Source: Saturnia japonica (taxonomy: Eukaryota > Arthropoda > Insecta > Lepidoptera > Saturniidae). Taken from it: a DNA stretch of 64,000 bases. The DNA is taken from the NCBI GenBank assembly GCA_033032175.1, contig CM065312.1, forward strand, positions 3,968,001 through 4,032,000. The letters run 5' to 3'. Below, piece by piece: positions 12,401-24,814 of this stretch. The notes under the pieces are model-generated. The model was not told the DNA's origin, did no database searches, and saw only the letters and a program-made list of their open reading frames with translations. Each line of letters starts with the position of its first letter. The stretch's first letter is position 1. The position numbers and the translations under genes were made by a program.

Positions 12401-13221
12401 GTAATAGAAAATCCTTAAAATATTACTTTAAGTCAGAGACAGCATTTTTTACGACGTCGTCATTAGTTCCTTAGTGATCATAGGTAAAGTATTATCTTAT
12501 AGTTATGGAATACATAAATATATATAAAGATATAAACGGTCCCACAATCCAACTAAGAATGTTTGTGCCCAGGCTATGGGCTGCCTTTCGATCGGCCGTC
12601 TAAGTTTAATAAGAATTCAATAATCATATTAACATATTCATTAAATAATAAAATTAATTAAAATTTAGGATGTAATCATTCATCATTAATGAAATAAAAT
12701 AAGGAATCCTGTAAAAATTAATAACAGTAGTGTGTGATAATTACAAAAAAAACATGAAATACAAAACTGCGTTCATTGCAATAATAATTGCATAAAAATC
12801 ATATGGGCATCGCGGAAAGTACTGGAAATTCAAGTAGCACGTACATACCTTAATATTTCAAGGGGTCTAATTTGAACACAGTAAAAAGTAAGGAATATGA
12901 GCAATTCCAAGGTAATATAAAACTTTATTGATGCCCCGAAGCGCATTCACACGATCCGGCACGAGCCAGCACGTGAGAAAATCAATTTTAATAAAAAAAT
13001 CGTAAATACCTATTTGTTGTAACTAATACAGTTATTTGACAATATGCAGACATTTATATAATAAGTTAAATTAAAGAAAACTTGATTAAAATAGTCCAAA
13101 CAAAAGGTCTTGGCACCTGTGATACATACCGTTTTTAACTAGTATATTCATATATACAGTTTACATACAAAGTAATTATTATTAATATAGACTAACTGTC
13201 TCGTGCGAACAATATAGGATG

Positions 13222-13325
13222 TGAACATGTAACAGCTGTCTTGTTAGTTAAATTTGTTGTTAATAGATGTCGCCTTGAATATATTTTCGTTAGCATCAAC
13301 ACATGGTATTACTAATGTAAAAGTT
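13222..13325 (+). repeat. Dispersed repeat K, copy 1
   Basis: The block GTTAGTTAAATTTGTTGTTA ... GAATATATTTTCGTTAGCAT matches the reverse complement of 15360-15460. The two copies are inverted about 2.1 kb apart. Class unknown. Confidence 0.6.
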
Positions 13326-13929
13326 TATTAATATTTTTTAACGAAAACATTAATTTTAAACTATTGGTCTATATTTCATCAATAGTGGGGAAATATGCTT
13401 AAAAATGGTGTTTAATCATTAACTTTGATGATAATGCATATTTATGATATTTGAAATGTATATTTTTCTTATTAACGCTGACTTGTATACCTACATCATT
13501 CGCATTCTTATTTAGTTTCTAACGACAAAACTAAGCTATTTGCATATTTTTTTAAATCAAATGTAAGTAATTACTGTTTTCGGTTCTCGTTTAAAAAATA
13601 AAAGTTTAAAAGTTTTTATTTTCTTATAGTCAAATACAGGGATTTGAATTTCGTAGAACTGCTGAAATACAAATCGGAAAAATATGGATGCCTTGAATCT
13701 GCCAATGCCCCCTAATTTTCTCTGAGAGTACTACCCCTAAAAACTTTCAGCACCCTAAAGACTTTCAGCGTCAACAAGTGTCTGATAACGCCCACTTTAA
13801 GTAAAAAAAAAAAGAAAGTAAGAAAATCCAAACCAGAACATAGATTTAGGGGAATGTACCAGTTGACGTACATATTTCATTTAAAATCTTATTATACCTA
13901 AGATAATTTTTAACAAATAAGAAAAGCAA

Positions 13930-14150
13930 CTTGAATGATTTTGAAGAGTTCCCTGGTGTATCTTCGAAGTTGATGATCCAATGTCAATGAAATTAAAATG
14001 GAATCACCCTTGTGGTATCCTCTATCCAACAAAAAACAATCAATCCAAATCGGTTCATAAACAAAGAAGTTATGGCTTCTCATAGAAGAACATTCATAAA
14101 TATGTATATATATATATTCGAATTGAGTAACCATCGTCTGTTTTTGAAGT
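13930..14150 (+). repeat. Dispersed repeat F, copy 1
   Basis: Contains CCTGGTGTATCTTCGAAGT, a CCAATGTCAATGAAATTAAA block, AATCGGTTCATAAACAAAG and an AATTGAGTAACC end. The same order is present at 51300-51785; partial copies are at 48990-49120 and, on the minus strand, 59505-59615. A 74-codon minus-strand ORF here is a by-product. Confidence 0.65.
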
Positions 14151-15355
14151 CATTTAAAAAATAACACGTATTGTAAGGTTACAATTAAAAAATATCTGAG
14201 TGTGTGAAACATCCTTTTTCCAATTTGCTTTAGCAAACGGTACATTGAATCACGTTCCGGTGGAATTTAACTCGGGTAGGGGGGTACTCGAAGGGGGTAG
14301 AAATATCTTATAAGGCAGCTTCTCTTAATTTTTAGGGAACATAAATTCCGCTGACATTTAAGTAATCTGAAACGACATTTTCTTCTTCAATATATTTTTA
14401 TTAATTTTCATATAATGTACCTATTTGTGTAAGGTATCCAAGTTTAAATAAATAAAATATTTTTCGAAAACTGGAACAGGAATGTATAAAATCTAATCTA
14501 AGCCGAAAGTTTTTTCATTAGTTCGATATTGTGCTAAATAAATATATTTCTTTTTACAAGTTACCTTTTTGCATATTTATAAACGTAATAAGCACATAAC
14601 ATTAGCTTACTAGATATTTTAATGAAATTTTGACAAAATCGTAATATAATATCCGAAGAAATCAATATTGTAATACCAAACTAAAGTACACGTAATTAGA
14701 CGACTATTAAATACCATGCAATAAGAAAATAAAATTGTTACATCTTCTTCATCTTTCTTATGTATAAAGAGTGTTTCATCAAATACGATTATTTGATAAC
14801 GTAATATCCGATATATTACCACGAATGTTGAGTGGTTTTCCATTATAACGAACAACGATTCGTACTATAAGGAACAAATGTTACAAAAGGCAAGGTAAAA
14901 CTAATTGTAAGAACCTTGTAAAAACATGTAAAATTAATTACAGATAGGTTAAGAAAACAAATATAAACAAAACTTTTTAAGTTGTAATAAAAAGGGGCCA
15001 CATTAGAAAACTTTATGATACACTAACCACATAATAAAAGTTTTCTTGTAGGAAATGTATACTCGTAGACGACACTAGAGAACGATTGGGTATACAAGAA
15101 AGGCGGAAATAAAAACTTATCGAAACACTGCATCGGGAACGCCTTATTTGGATATAGATTTATGTAGCCAAGCAATTGGCGATATTGCAATTCTTACGCG
15201 CAATTTCACTGGCTTGATTATGTCGAGTTTATTACAGTTTATGCGATGAACAAATTAATTTAACGTACTTTAAGTACGTAAACGTACGTAACGTAACGTA
15301 CTGAGAATACATTTTTAACAAACCATATCATAATATATTGTTTCTCAAAGGTGTT
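14151..15355. other. AT-rich non-coding stretch, no gene recognised
   Basis: Contains the palindromic ACGT cluster at 15264-15302; otherwise nothing was recognised. Confidence 0.5.
15264..15302. repeat. Palindromic ACGT cluster
   Basis: ACGTACTTTAAGTACGT is a perfect palindrome around a central T, followed by AAACGTACGTAACGTAACGTAC. It is a short local expansion of GTAC/ACGT units. Confidence 0.6.
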
Positions 15356-15359
15356 TTTT

Positions 15360-15460
15360 CCTGGCATTAGGATAGCCATCTGTTGATGCTAATGAAAATA
15401 TATTCAAAGCGCCATCTATTATCAATCTTTAACTAACATGATAGCTGTTGTTACATTCTA
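15360..15460 (-). repeat. Dispersed repeat K, copy 2
   Basis: Inverted relative to 13222-13325, with landmarks CATCTGTTGATGCTAATGAA, GCGCCATCTATTATCAA and AACTAACATGATAGCTGTTG. Confidence 0.6.
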
Positions 15461-16898
15461 GGAGTACAGTGTGGGAAATATTCCCACAGGTCAGCTATTA
15501 ATAATTAATTTGTATTTGAAAAAATTCATTTCAAAGTGATTTCAGATAACAAAACGAGTTTTAAATTGACAGTGGATTTTTATTAGCTTTGTTCACAAGT
15601 AATAACATTAAGCGGGAAATTGGTCATACCACGTGGCATCTAAGATCCCAATGAGTTAACGATTTGTGCAATGGGAAGTGATGTATAAAAGCTAGACCAT
15701 CATAGAGTAGAGTAATAGATAGGGAGCAGACCACTTTCGACATGCCATAAAACCGAACTGCCACGGAATACCTAAGTTATTAAATGATCCTCGATGTTAG
15801 TATATACATATATAACTGACATTATAGTTGGCTATTATAGCTGACATTACGGTTCAAATTAATTTGGTGAACTGAACATACCATAATACCCAAGACTCAC
15901 GAGAGTTATTATCATTACAACAAAAACTTGCGTAGTCCGCTTATTACATCTTTTTTGTTATTTCATTATATTTAAGCACAAATGAGTTAATTAAATCAAA
16001 TGATCTCCGCCTCAAAATTTCTTAAATACTAGGTCACGAAGATGGAATCACCGTTTCAACTAAAAAATAAACCCACAAAACAGTTGATATATAATTTAGG
16101 TTTAAACTGAATGAGCATACAACTCTCTAAGTAATTCAGAGCACTTTCATCACTGTACCAATAATAAAACAAATTTTTAGTGATACACAAAATACGAAGG
16201 ACAGCTAGTTTCCTCCACATATAGAGTGACGCTTGAAGCGATTCACGCATAGTACACAGTTTAACACAAATAAAAACTAAGAAGTCACGTATGACACACT
16301 ACTGCATGCCGGTTCGCAGGAAACTCGATCGTTTTTATCAACATTAACATATTTTTATTTATTATCATATATACTGGATGTACAGAGAACGAATAATATC
16401 CATAAATCACCGTCATTCACGTAATGATCCATCTTATCCACCCTATCGACAATAAAACTTGCTTCATGATTCTTGAACGTATTTTCCAGCAAATCGATAA
16501 AGTTCGTAAAGTTATATTGTGCTTTTAACGTTGTTCTCTTTATAATGAGCGTGTATTGATTGATTATTTAACGTTTTGTGTTATTTAATTTACAAAGATC
16601 GATAATAATTATAGTTAGCTACCTAAACATATATATTTCAACTAAGATTGAGACATCTATCGAAAAATATATACGATTTTTATTATATCTTCCAAACAAA
16701 TTCTACACGCAAGTAATTCTACGAAGACCCTCCATTCCACCTTTGGTCCCCAAGGGAACGTGATTTATCGTCCTGAGATCCTTTTGAGTCGGGTGGTTAA
16801 ATACCAAGGTTACATAATTCTCAAGCGTTCCCTTGAGATCAAATATTACTCGAGCCTCTAATATCAACTCTCCTTGTGACTATGTAGAGAATGTTTTA

Positions 16899-17345
16899 TC
16901 TATACAAATTAATAAAATTAAAGTATCTGTTTTTATTATCAAAATAACAGCTTTTTACTAAATGGATATCAAAGTATATAAAAAATTATAACAAATTAAT
17001 AATTATAATTAAAAAAAAATATTTTATTAATTTTTGTACGTGTCTGTCTGTTTCTTTGTTCCGGATAATCTCCGAAACAGTTGGACCGATTTTGACACGA
17101 CTTTCACTGGTAGATAGATATTAGAAAAAGAATTAGGTTTCCGTACTAATAAAACAACTTTTTATGGTGATTCAATTCGGGTGCTTAAATGGTTTACGCT
17201 GTGTAAGTCATAAGAGATATATCAATCGAATGTACTACAAAATTGTAGAAATAAAAAAATACCTACAAAAAACTCAGCAAGACCATGTGTCTTCTATATT
17301 ATAAGGATCACCCACAATAAGCATATTTAACTTTAAAATTACAAA
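16899..17345 (+). mobile_element. Helitron family Hel-A, copy 2 (3' truncated)
   Basis: The 5' end is intact: TC after A at 16899, then TATACAAATTAATAAAATT as in copy 1 (129-148). The body follows copy 1 through TAATCTCCGAAAC, GACTTTCACTGGTAGATAG and CACAATAAGCATAT, then stops before the GC-rich hairpin and CTAG. It is directly followed by the LINE 3' fragment at 17375. Confidence 0.8.
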
Positions 17346-17374
17346 TAATAAATTATTTGGATATACTATGATGA

Positions 17375-17575
17375 AAGAATTTTCGTAAAGAGAGGTGAGA
17401 CTCAGAGAAATTTCGTTGGAGATTTCCCTCTACTTGGGACAGTCCGACTAGTGGAATACCGTACAGAAGATCGCAGCCAAATAACCTTGTATTCTGTTCC
17501 TGCGGTGAGTAGGGTTTCACGGCTCTTTGGAGTAGTGGATAGTCGCTTACAATCAGGCGGGCCATAGGCTTGTTT
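17375..17575 (-). mobile_element. LINE 3'-end fragment (family B), copy 1
   Basis: On the minus strand, AGAGCCGTGAAACCCTACTC, ACAAGGTTATTTGGCTGC, CTTCTGTACGGTATTCCAC and CCAAGTAGAGGGAAATCTCC run collinear with 21665-21805, where the block follows an RT C-terminal peptide. It is therefore a 3' untranslated fragment of the same non-LTR family. The 76-codon ORF on it is not a gene. Confidence 0.65.
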
Positions 17576-18000
17576 GTCACCATTGATGTATAAAAAAAGA
17601 GATGATTCCTAGCAAAGATTACCTCCTACAATCACATTCACAAACTTTTTATAATCGTAGTAGAGTATAGATGAATTAATTAGTTAAAATATTAGCATAC
17701 TGTTATATTTATTTTAAAAGATATTTCATAATATTAAGCAGTCACATATCTAACTTGCGGCAAGAGATACATATCCGCTACAACCAACCAAGCCTTTTTT
17801 GTCAACGCTGAAAACTTTAGACCGATGCCCGATACATAAAATTCACTTTAAATTTAAATACCTATCAAAAAATTATTAGAACTTAAATTACCTGTACCCC
17901 AATTTAACTCTAGTTTTCTGAGCCTTATTAAACCATATAGAAGTACGTTATTTAGGTTATATAGCACCTAGTACGTCCGATAGTTTAATCACCATAAATA

Positions 18001-18294
18001 TTACAAACAAAAACAATGATCATTGGACAATGTAATAGTCGTTAGCCATAACAACGGGAACACACGCAGAGCGGAATTACACGGCGTCGCGTCGTGGCGA
18101 CCGCCATCTCCCGAGAAGTAGAGTAAGCCGGCAACCACTAATTTCACTTTCGTTAATCGAGTACAGTTACCCGTACGCCCCGTTGCCGTTGCCACTAGCC
18201 CGTCGATAACTCGATAAGGTTGTGCGCACTCTATGTAGAAATTGTTACGCTTCAAATGTTTACGTTCATTTTTATTTGTATGACCCACAATCAT
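18001..18294 (-). other. GC- and CpG-rich island of unknown origin
   Basis: A roughly 250-base block with many CG dinucleotides (for example ACGGCGTCGCGTCGTGGCGA) stands out in AT-rich surroundings and carries a 97-codon open frame on the minus strand. No domain, signal peptide or splice pattern is recognisable. It may be a fragment of a CpG-rich transposon, or an exon or promoter. I favour a repeat, without proof. Confidence 0.35.
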
Positions 18295-19677
18295 ACCTGA
18301 TTGTATATTATGGTCAAAGTTGATAGCACTTTGAACGTAACCTCAACTGAAAACTGTAAACTGAAATCGAGTACATTTATGGATATTTTTCAATTTGATG
18401 TTAACATTAATAATTCCTAAACATTATGCACTATCAAAATTTATATAATTAACATAGCTCTGTGAATTGGCGGACGATGTTACAAATATAATGAACGATG
18501 TAGATTCCATTTCAGTTTTGTATATCTGTTTATTTCAATGTAATCTATCGTTTTTTATGTGCGCTCTACAGACGCTTGGTCTGCACATTTGTAAAAAAAA
18601 AATAATATATTGTAAGCGAATGCTTTGTTTGTTTTCTTCTATTGTCGTTCCTGATTGACTGTACCTAATCAGGTAGTCACGATCTCATTTTATGAATCGA
18701 TGTGTATATAGTTTGTAAGATATATTTTTATTTGCAACACTTGGTAAAGGTTCTTGACTTCCATCGTTCTTGAATCCTCTTTACTGGTTTTCTTTTTCAA
18801 ACTCTAACTGTTTTAAGTAATAGAAAATCAGCAAATAATGTGTCGCTTCATGGTTACGTCAGTACAATTTATATGAGATTACAACGTCATGATTTCAGAC
18901 TACATATAGATAAAAAAAAAAAACATTAAAAGTTGGAATTACAATTTCAACATTTTATAAAAATATTTTCGTACCTTCAGTGTGCAAGCGCCCTTTATTT
19001 CTCATCTCGACGAGGAAAGGCATAACCAATAACATTTACAAAATAGCATTTTAATTATGCATAAAAATTTAATGACAATATTATTCAAATTTTCTAAAAT
19101 CCGCGACCAGTCACGTCGTCGACTTGAAATAAATTATTAACAAAATCCACGCTAAGCTGAGAATTTATTTTCAAATGCAAATTCGAGACTTACGCTTAAT
19201 ACCCCCTATTAAATGACCATTTTTTTAAATATGTAAATTTTTGAAATTACGATATATCTTGATTTCGTGCCTTCAAGTACCTATTGTATTGCTTAATTTT
19301 ATACAAAATATATAATGTTTGTTTGTGTGTTTATCACGTTCCCAAACTATTCATCCGATTTATCAATTTACAATAGATGGCACGCGAGTCGTTTCATTTC
19401 GAAGACAACAACATAGAAATTCGTGAACAAACGCAACAATGTAAAAATGCCGGACGGCGTTAAGGAAGATACCAAACGTCGTGAGATGAGGATCACATTG
19501 GAATTGTTATTATCGTAACATTCAGGAAACGTGATTTACTGTAATCGAGACTTTTGACTAAAACTTGGTTCAGTAACTTTGTTCAGCTTAGTATAGTCTA
19601 TAGAGCAAAAAAGACTACGCGGAATGTAAATTAAATTCGATACCATTGTTTTCAATCTAACCGATTTTTTAATACTA

Positions 19678-20035
19678 TCATTATATTAATACGTGAAGCG
19701 AAAACTTATTTTTAATCGTAGGTATTGCGTGCACGGAAGACTGTGAGATTTGGCATGGTTAAAGTTTATACAGAGAAGGAGAGCAAAAAGCTAAAATTTA
19801 TCTATAATATCTGTTACTAATATATTAATTTAAAAAAAATTATACTGCGAATCCTAACCTGATCAGTGCCATTGAACTTGACCCCCCAAAATTTTGACAA
19901 TGTCACTGAATGAAAAGTGGACAGCAAGTGATATAATAATCATTGTTTAGGTTCATACTACAATTATTGTCAAACAGAAAATAGTCTGTCATTAAAAAGT
20001 CGCTGGTCGAATTTCGATCACTGGGCGACCTCTAG
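19678..20035 (+). mobile_element. Complete non-autonomous Helitron (family Hel-B, copy 2)
   Basis: Starts with TC after an A (ATCATTATATTAATACGTGA) and ends CTAG before T. The 3' end has a nested stem: GTCGC pairs with GCGAC, enclosing GGTCGAA paired with TTCGATC, a few bases before CTAG. There is no ORF. It is collinear with 39816-40176 and with the partial copies at 12175 and 63715. Confidence 0.85.
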
Positions 20036-20700
20036 TTATTATAAAGAGGTAAAGTTTGTCAGCTGACTTAAAGAAGGTTATCAGTAATAGGAAACTACAT
20101 TATTCCTTAGTGTTATAGGTTATTATTTTAATTAACGAGAACGAAATCGCGGGTCGTTGCTAGCCTATGACTAAGATAAGAATGATCGAAGAGATGGGTT
20201 TAGTTGACCCGTCCTCGGAAAAGAGTCGGTAGGTAGTTATTATAGTTAGTATACCAAACTACATAAACTCATAAATTTCGAACTCTTTAAGAGATACAAA
20301 GATCAAAAATAAGATGTTAATACTTCATGATTGAGTAAAACGTAAAAACCAATAAAAAAAGTAGAAACATTATACATTCATAAATATATCAAAATCTATG
20401 ATTGCATTCATACATATTTAATGACAACACATCAATTTGACGGTCATTTCAAAACAATAATATGTAAATTCTGTGAAATTATATGCCAGTCATGTCCTGT
20501 TATAGTGTCGTGTCGCTCATCAAGTCTTCAAATCATCGTAAATAAATCGATAGTAATTTAAAGCTATTAATTTGTCTTACTTAATTTATCTGTATACGAT
20601 TTTTATATAAAAGTATGTTATTTTATATCTCATTTGTGTTTCACATTTGTCGTTATGTATACTATATCTGTGGCCTTTAGCACACTTCTACGCCGCAAAA

Positions 20701-20895
20701 CCATAGGAGCGAAACCGTTGTATGATTCCCGTATGACGCCATGTCAATTGTACGAAGTGCGAAACAGCCTGTTCTAACGCCGAGATATAACTATGAATCT
20801 CTGTCTTTCCCCTGCAAATCGATGATATCAGTGTGACGCCGCGCCTGTCATGTCTCCGCGCTCGTTTCGCTATCTTCTTATGGTTTCGCTTCTAT
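20701..20895. repeat. Possible small inverted-repeat element
   Basis: CCATAGGAGCGAAACC (20701-20716) is mirrored by GGTTTCGCTTCTAT (20882-20895), 14 bases with one mismatch, enclosing a CpG-rich 165-base interior. This could be a MITE with eroded ends; no target duplication was established. Confidence 0.4.
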
Positions 20896-20999
20896 TTCTA
20901 AAGAATAAAGATCTTTCGTAGTCGACGAAAATAGTACTAATTCCTTAAAATTCCATCCACAAGGTCAGAAACAGACCAATTCTTTATCAGCTCATTCTA

Positions 21000-21345
21000 A
21001 AATATGTCCTTGAATGCCGGCCAATGAAAGAGATGGATGAAAGAACATTACATGTAGCAGAGACGCGATTGTTAATATAGATGTGTGGTGTATTTACAAT
21101 GGATAATATCAGGAATTACTATATCAGAAGAAGTATAAAAATAGTACCAGTAACAAAGTAGTTGCAGGGTAAAAGGTTAGCGTTATATAGCTAGAAGACT
21201 TAAGTATAAAGGTATAGGAAGGCCAAAGAAGGAATGGATGGATTGCGTGAGGAATAATGTGAGTAAATAAGGTGTGACTACTTAGATTAATAGAAGAAAG
21301 TGGAAGAGGCAAACATTTTGTGCTAACCCTACTTAAGTGGAATAA
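21000..21345 (+). pseudogene. RTE-type LINE, RT C-terminal relic, multiply disrupted
   Basis: Conceptual translation across stops gives MDERTLHVAETRLL, MCGVFTMDNIRNYYIRRS, KIVPVTK, then GIGRPKKEWMDCVRNNVSK, the RTE C-terminal order (MCGVTRMD-IRNEYIRGS, GRGRPKKRWMDCV). Several in-frame stops and shifts are present. It ends with TAACCCTACTTAAGTGGAAT, matching the end of the 11.5 kb relic. An ORF called on the opposite strand is spurious. Confidence 0.8.
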
Positions 21346-21554
21346 GACTAACAAGATGATTTTATGTCTCATTTTAACCATGAGAATAAGTTTGTTACCA
21401 TTTTTGCCTCTTCACTCTTCGTTTGAAGGACCCGATATATTGGTAGGGAGGGAATACTAAACATACAATACAATGAAATCGGATTAAGTGGGACCCGGGT
21501 AAGTGGGAAACCTCTGTAACTGAAATCCCAAACATTTATGAAGCAATCAATTTA

Positions 21555-21810
21555 CTTCCCGAATGAATCTGTGGAACAGTCTCCCAGCTAGTCTGTTCCC
21601 TCCTTCCTACAAAATAGAGCTCTTCAGCCATAACTTGAAGAGACATTTAAGAAACCCCCCTACTCCAAGGAGCCCTGGAAACCCTACTCATCGCAGAAAG
21701 ACAGCACAAGGTTATTTAGCCTCGTTCTTCTGTAGGATGACGGTATTCCACCAGTCGGTCTACCCCAAGTAGAGCAATCTCCAAATAAATTTTTCTGTGC
21801 CCTAACTCTC
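21555..21810 (+). pseudogene. Non-LTR retrotransposon C-terminus and 3' UTR (family B), copy 2
   Basis: The frame from 21563 reads LWNSLPASLFPPSYKIELF, then NLKRHL, which resembles the C-terminal motif WNSLPASVFP-SYNL--FK--V-RHL found at the end of many insect non-LTR RT proteins. The rest of the ORF to 21772 is translated 3' untranslated sequence shared with 17375-17575. The RT domain is absent, so it is a 5'-truncated dead copy. A C9 run follows at about 21821. Confidence 0.65.
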
Positions 21811-21829
21811 TTTATACCCCCCCCCCCTC

Positions 21830-22950
21830 TTCCTACCCACGGTGACTGGCGATGTTTTTGGATTGCTCTATGAATACCATTAGGTGCAGTTCCGTTAATT
21901 TGTCAGACTACGATAAAAAACGTCTAGTAAGCCATTTTTAGTTATATCCAAATAGACTCACAATGTTAAAAAAAATTCATATACCATAAAAGTGGCCTTC
22001 ATAATGGATATCAATCACAAAATTTTGGAAACAAAATTACATGTACAGTCAGAACTATAAATTTATTAATATAGATAGATTACTTAGATAGTAAAGCCGT
22101 AACTAAAAACTCAGTAGGCCGACAGACTATAGAAGGTGTAATTAATTTTCACTGTAATATACGTTTTAACAACGACTAATAACTAATCGAATTTGTCTAC
22201 GTTATTAAATTAACTAATAATTTATGCAAAGGTATCGTTGTAGAAAATTGCTCAACAATTATGGACAAGACTATAGAAAATTTCACAACTTTCTATCTGT
22301 CTAAAACATGATTCGTTTTCGCGTAAATATTAACAAAAACACACTATTCACGTATGTTGGCATGTTAAGAATTAGTAAAATAACCGATATGCTTATCGAA
22401 ATTTTGAATTAATACATTGATGTCTATCCGTTTTTTTAACTCACATTTTTCCTTAACTTATAACTAAGCGAATTTTTATACCAAAAGCATAGCAAGCAAA
22501 AAGTCTTGTTTTGATTTCGTAACTGCGATTTAAATTCTCAAAATGCAGTTATTGTATTTTTCTTTTTTTATATCATCGTGATGCAGATTTAAACAATTTC
22601 GATGAATTTTAAATTATTTATTTATTCTTATTTTACTTATAATGAAATAAAAAGGAACACTATTATAATTAAATTCAAACCTCTTCATCTGTAACTACAA
22701 TAGAATGTTATGAGGGCATCTACCTACTTAATTTAGTCGTATTTGATACTCGTCATACAAGCTTATCGAGTGCATCAACTGGGCAACAACAATGGGCGTC
22801 GGTGGTTGAGTTTATCTTATCTTGTAGGTACGCTGCGATTTCAATTGTATCTATTAGAGTTCTGACAGACGGCCGCACCGTTCGCATAGCTATTGAACGA
22901 GCAAATTACCTATTTAAAAAAAAAAAACTTTTAACTACAATTCTTAGTAC
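21830..22950. other. AT-rich non-coding stretch, no gene recognised
   Basis: No repeat or coding feature was identified. Confidence 0.5.
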
Positions 22951-22954
22951 AATC

Positions 22955-24600
22955 ATTTATTTATTTATTTAATTAAGGTAACATACAGCCATAACATAAA
23001 CATGTTTAAATATAATTTATACAAACAGGCCTACAGTACCATATATTGAAGTACATATATCTATATATAATTTTTCAAAAATCGTAGCGTTACAATCATA
23101 TTAAAAAAAAAGAACTAAATACATTTAGAATTTAAATATCAACATTAAAATAAAAACATACAAGAGTTAAATTTATATTATATCATAACATGTCTTTATT
23201 CAACAAATCACGTACCTTCCTTTTGTAAGATGATAATTTATTTGAAAATATGTCAACATCACTAAGAAATCTGTTATAGTAATAACAAGAACGTTGAAAG
23301 AAGGAGTTTTTGAAATAATTTGTCCGACAAAAGGGAACATGAAATGTGTCCTTTGATCGTGCGTTTGATCGCGGTATTTTTAAAGAAATGTGTTCCAGAA
23401 GTGGAGAAGAATCTATATGGTAATTAGTTATTTTATGTAAGAAGATTGCATCAAGATATATCCTCCTATGTTTTAAGGATTGCATATTATGCCTAGAAGC
23501 ACTTGTTTTAAAATCAATAAAATTATGACTAGTTCTATAATCGAGGGACTTTAAAAATCTGTTCTGTATTTTCTCAATCCTGGCTATGTGCACTTCATAT
23601 TGTGGGCTCCAAACTACACTTGCAAACTCCAGTATACTGCGAACATAGGCGTAATATAAGACTTTTAAAGTTTCTACTTTCTTAAAGGGTTTACCCAAAC
23701 GTAGTATTAAGCCGAGTTTCTTAAGAGCTTTAGAGACGATAGTATCTATATGAAGATTGAAGTGCAATCCTGAATCCAGAATGACACCTAAGTCATGAAC
23801 TTCATTAACACGTTTAATTATATTCCCAGACAGTTCATAGTTGTAAATTAAAGGATTTCGTTTCCGTGTGAAAGAAATAATGTGGCACTTGTCACTGTTA
23901 ATAAATAATTGATTTGACAAGCAATATTCATTAAACATATTGAGATCATTTTGTAATTGCATACAGTCAGCCTCTGATTGAACGATTTTAATTTTTTTTG
24001 TATCGTCTGCATAGAGTAAATGACAAGACTCCTTAAAACATGCCCCTATATCATTGATATACAGCTTAAATAGGAAAGGCCCAAGATGAGATCCTTGGGG
24101 AATACCGGAAGAAATCGCTAGAAACCTAGAACGATAACCTTTGAGTGCTACAGCTTGACTGCGGTTTCTTATATACGACTCAATCCACCTTAGAAGGTTA
24201 CCGTGTATACCGACCCTTAATAACTTGTTCAGTAATATTGAATGATTTATTTTATCAAATGCTTTAGAGAAATCAGTATACACTGCGTCCACCTGATAGC
24301 CAGAATAGAGAGCTTTTGTAATAAAAGTAGTGTAACCGACTAAATTAGTGTCAACACTGCGACCGCGAAAGAATCCATGCTGCTCAACAGTAATATGATG
24401 ACAAATTTGTGTTGTTAATTCGTTAGTAATTATCTTTTCAAAAAGTTTTGCAAAAATGCAAAGTTTTGAGATTGGTCTATAATGCTTAACATTATGTTTA
24501 TCACCTCCTTTTGGAATTGGAGTTATCAGTGCCATTTTCCAGACATTCGGAAAACATCCTTCAGTTAGTGACTTCATAAAAATTACACTTAAACATCAAC
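22955..24600 (-). mobile_element. CR1/Jockey-type LINE, copy 2: 5' truncated in the RT domain
   Basis: Contains the RT ORF (23183-24577) and about 225 bases of 3' untranslated sequence, ending in the same TAAA-like tail as copy 1 at 8104. The 3' untranslated parts of the two copies differ by only a few substitutions and indels, pointing to fairly recent activity. Homology to a typical RT continues upstream of the ATG (LSVIF) to about 24595, then ends; this is the 5' truncation point. Confidence 0.88.
23183..24577 (-). CDS. LINE reverse transcriptase, uninterrupted fragment of 464 codons
   Basis: An RNA-dependent DNA polymerase fragment of a CR1/Jockey-group non-LTR retrotransposon. In order: WKMALITPIPKGGDKHNVKHYRPIS (near residues 13-37, split here only by reading), palm motif TDFSKAFD at 101-108, SGIPQGSHLGP at 157-167, the catalytic YADD at 189-192, GVILDSGLHF at 264-273, and a C-terminal tail. 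The catalytic aspartates D102, D191 and D192 are present. There are no stops, which is notable for a dead-on-arrival copy and suggests youth. The N-terminal endonuclease and first RT segment are missing, and the ATG at 24577 is an internal methionine, so it is not an intact protein. The C-terminus (LLNKDML) appears natural. Confidence 0.85.
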   Translation of the reverse strand: MKSLTEGCFPNVWKMALITPIPKGGDKHNVKHYRPISKLCIFAKLFEKIITNELTTQICHHITVEQHGFFRGRSVDTNLVGYTTFITKALYSGYQVDAVYTDFSKAFDKINHSILLNKLLRVGIHGNLLRWIESYIRNRSQAVALKGYRSRFLAISSGIPQGSHLGPFLFKLYINDIGACFKESCHLLYADDTKKIKIVQSEADCMQLQNDLNMFNEYCLSNQLFINSDKCHIISFTRKRNPLIYNYELSGNIIKRVNEVHDLGVILDSGLHFNLHIDTIVSKALKKLGLILRLGKPFKKVETLKVLYYAYVRSILEFASVVWSPQYEVHIARIEKIQNRFLKSLDYRTSHNFIDFKTSASRHNMQSLKHRRIYLDAIFLHKITNYHIDSSPLLEHISLKIPRSNARSKDTFHVPFCRTNYFKNSFFQRSCYYYNRFLSDVDIFSNKLSSYKRKVRDLLNKDML

Positions 24601-24814
24601 ATTTTTTTCTTCTAAATCTTATTTAATAGCAACTTGTGTATATACACAGTTTTGCCAATGTCACGAAGATATAATTTATTTCTAATCATCAAAAATCAAA
24701 TAACGCTTTAAAAAGATGGTGGCTTCCTTATAAGAAACGTCAAGGGGGTTTTAAGACAACTCAAAATTCATGTTTCTAGTTATTATTTATGCCACCAATA
24801 TTAAAAAGGAAACA

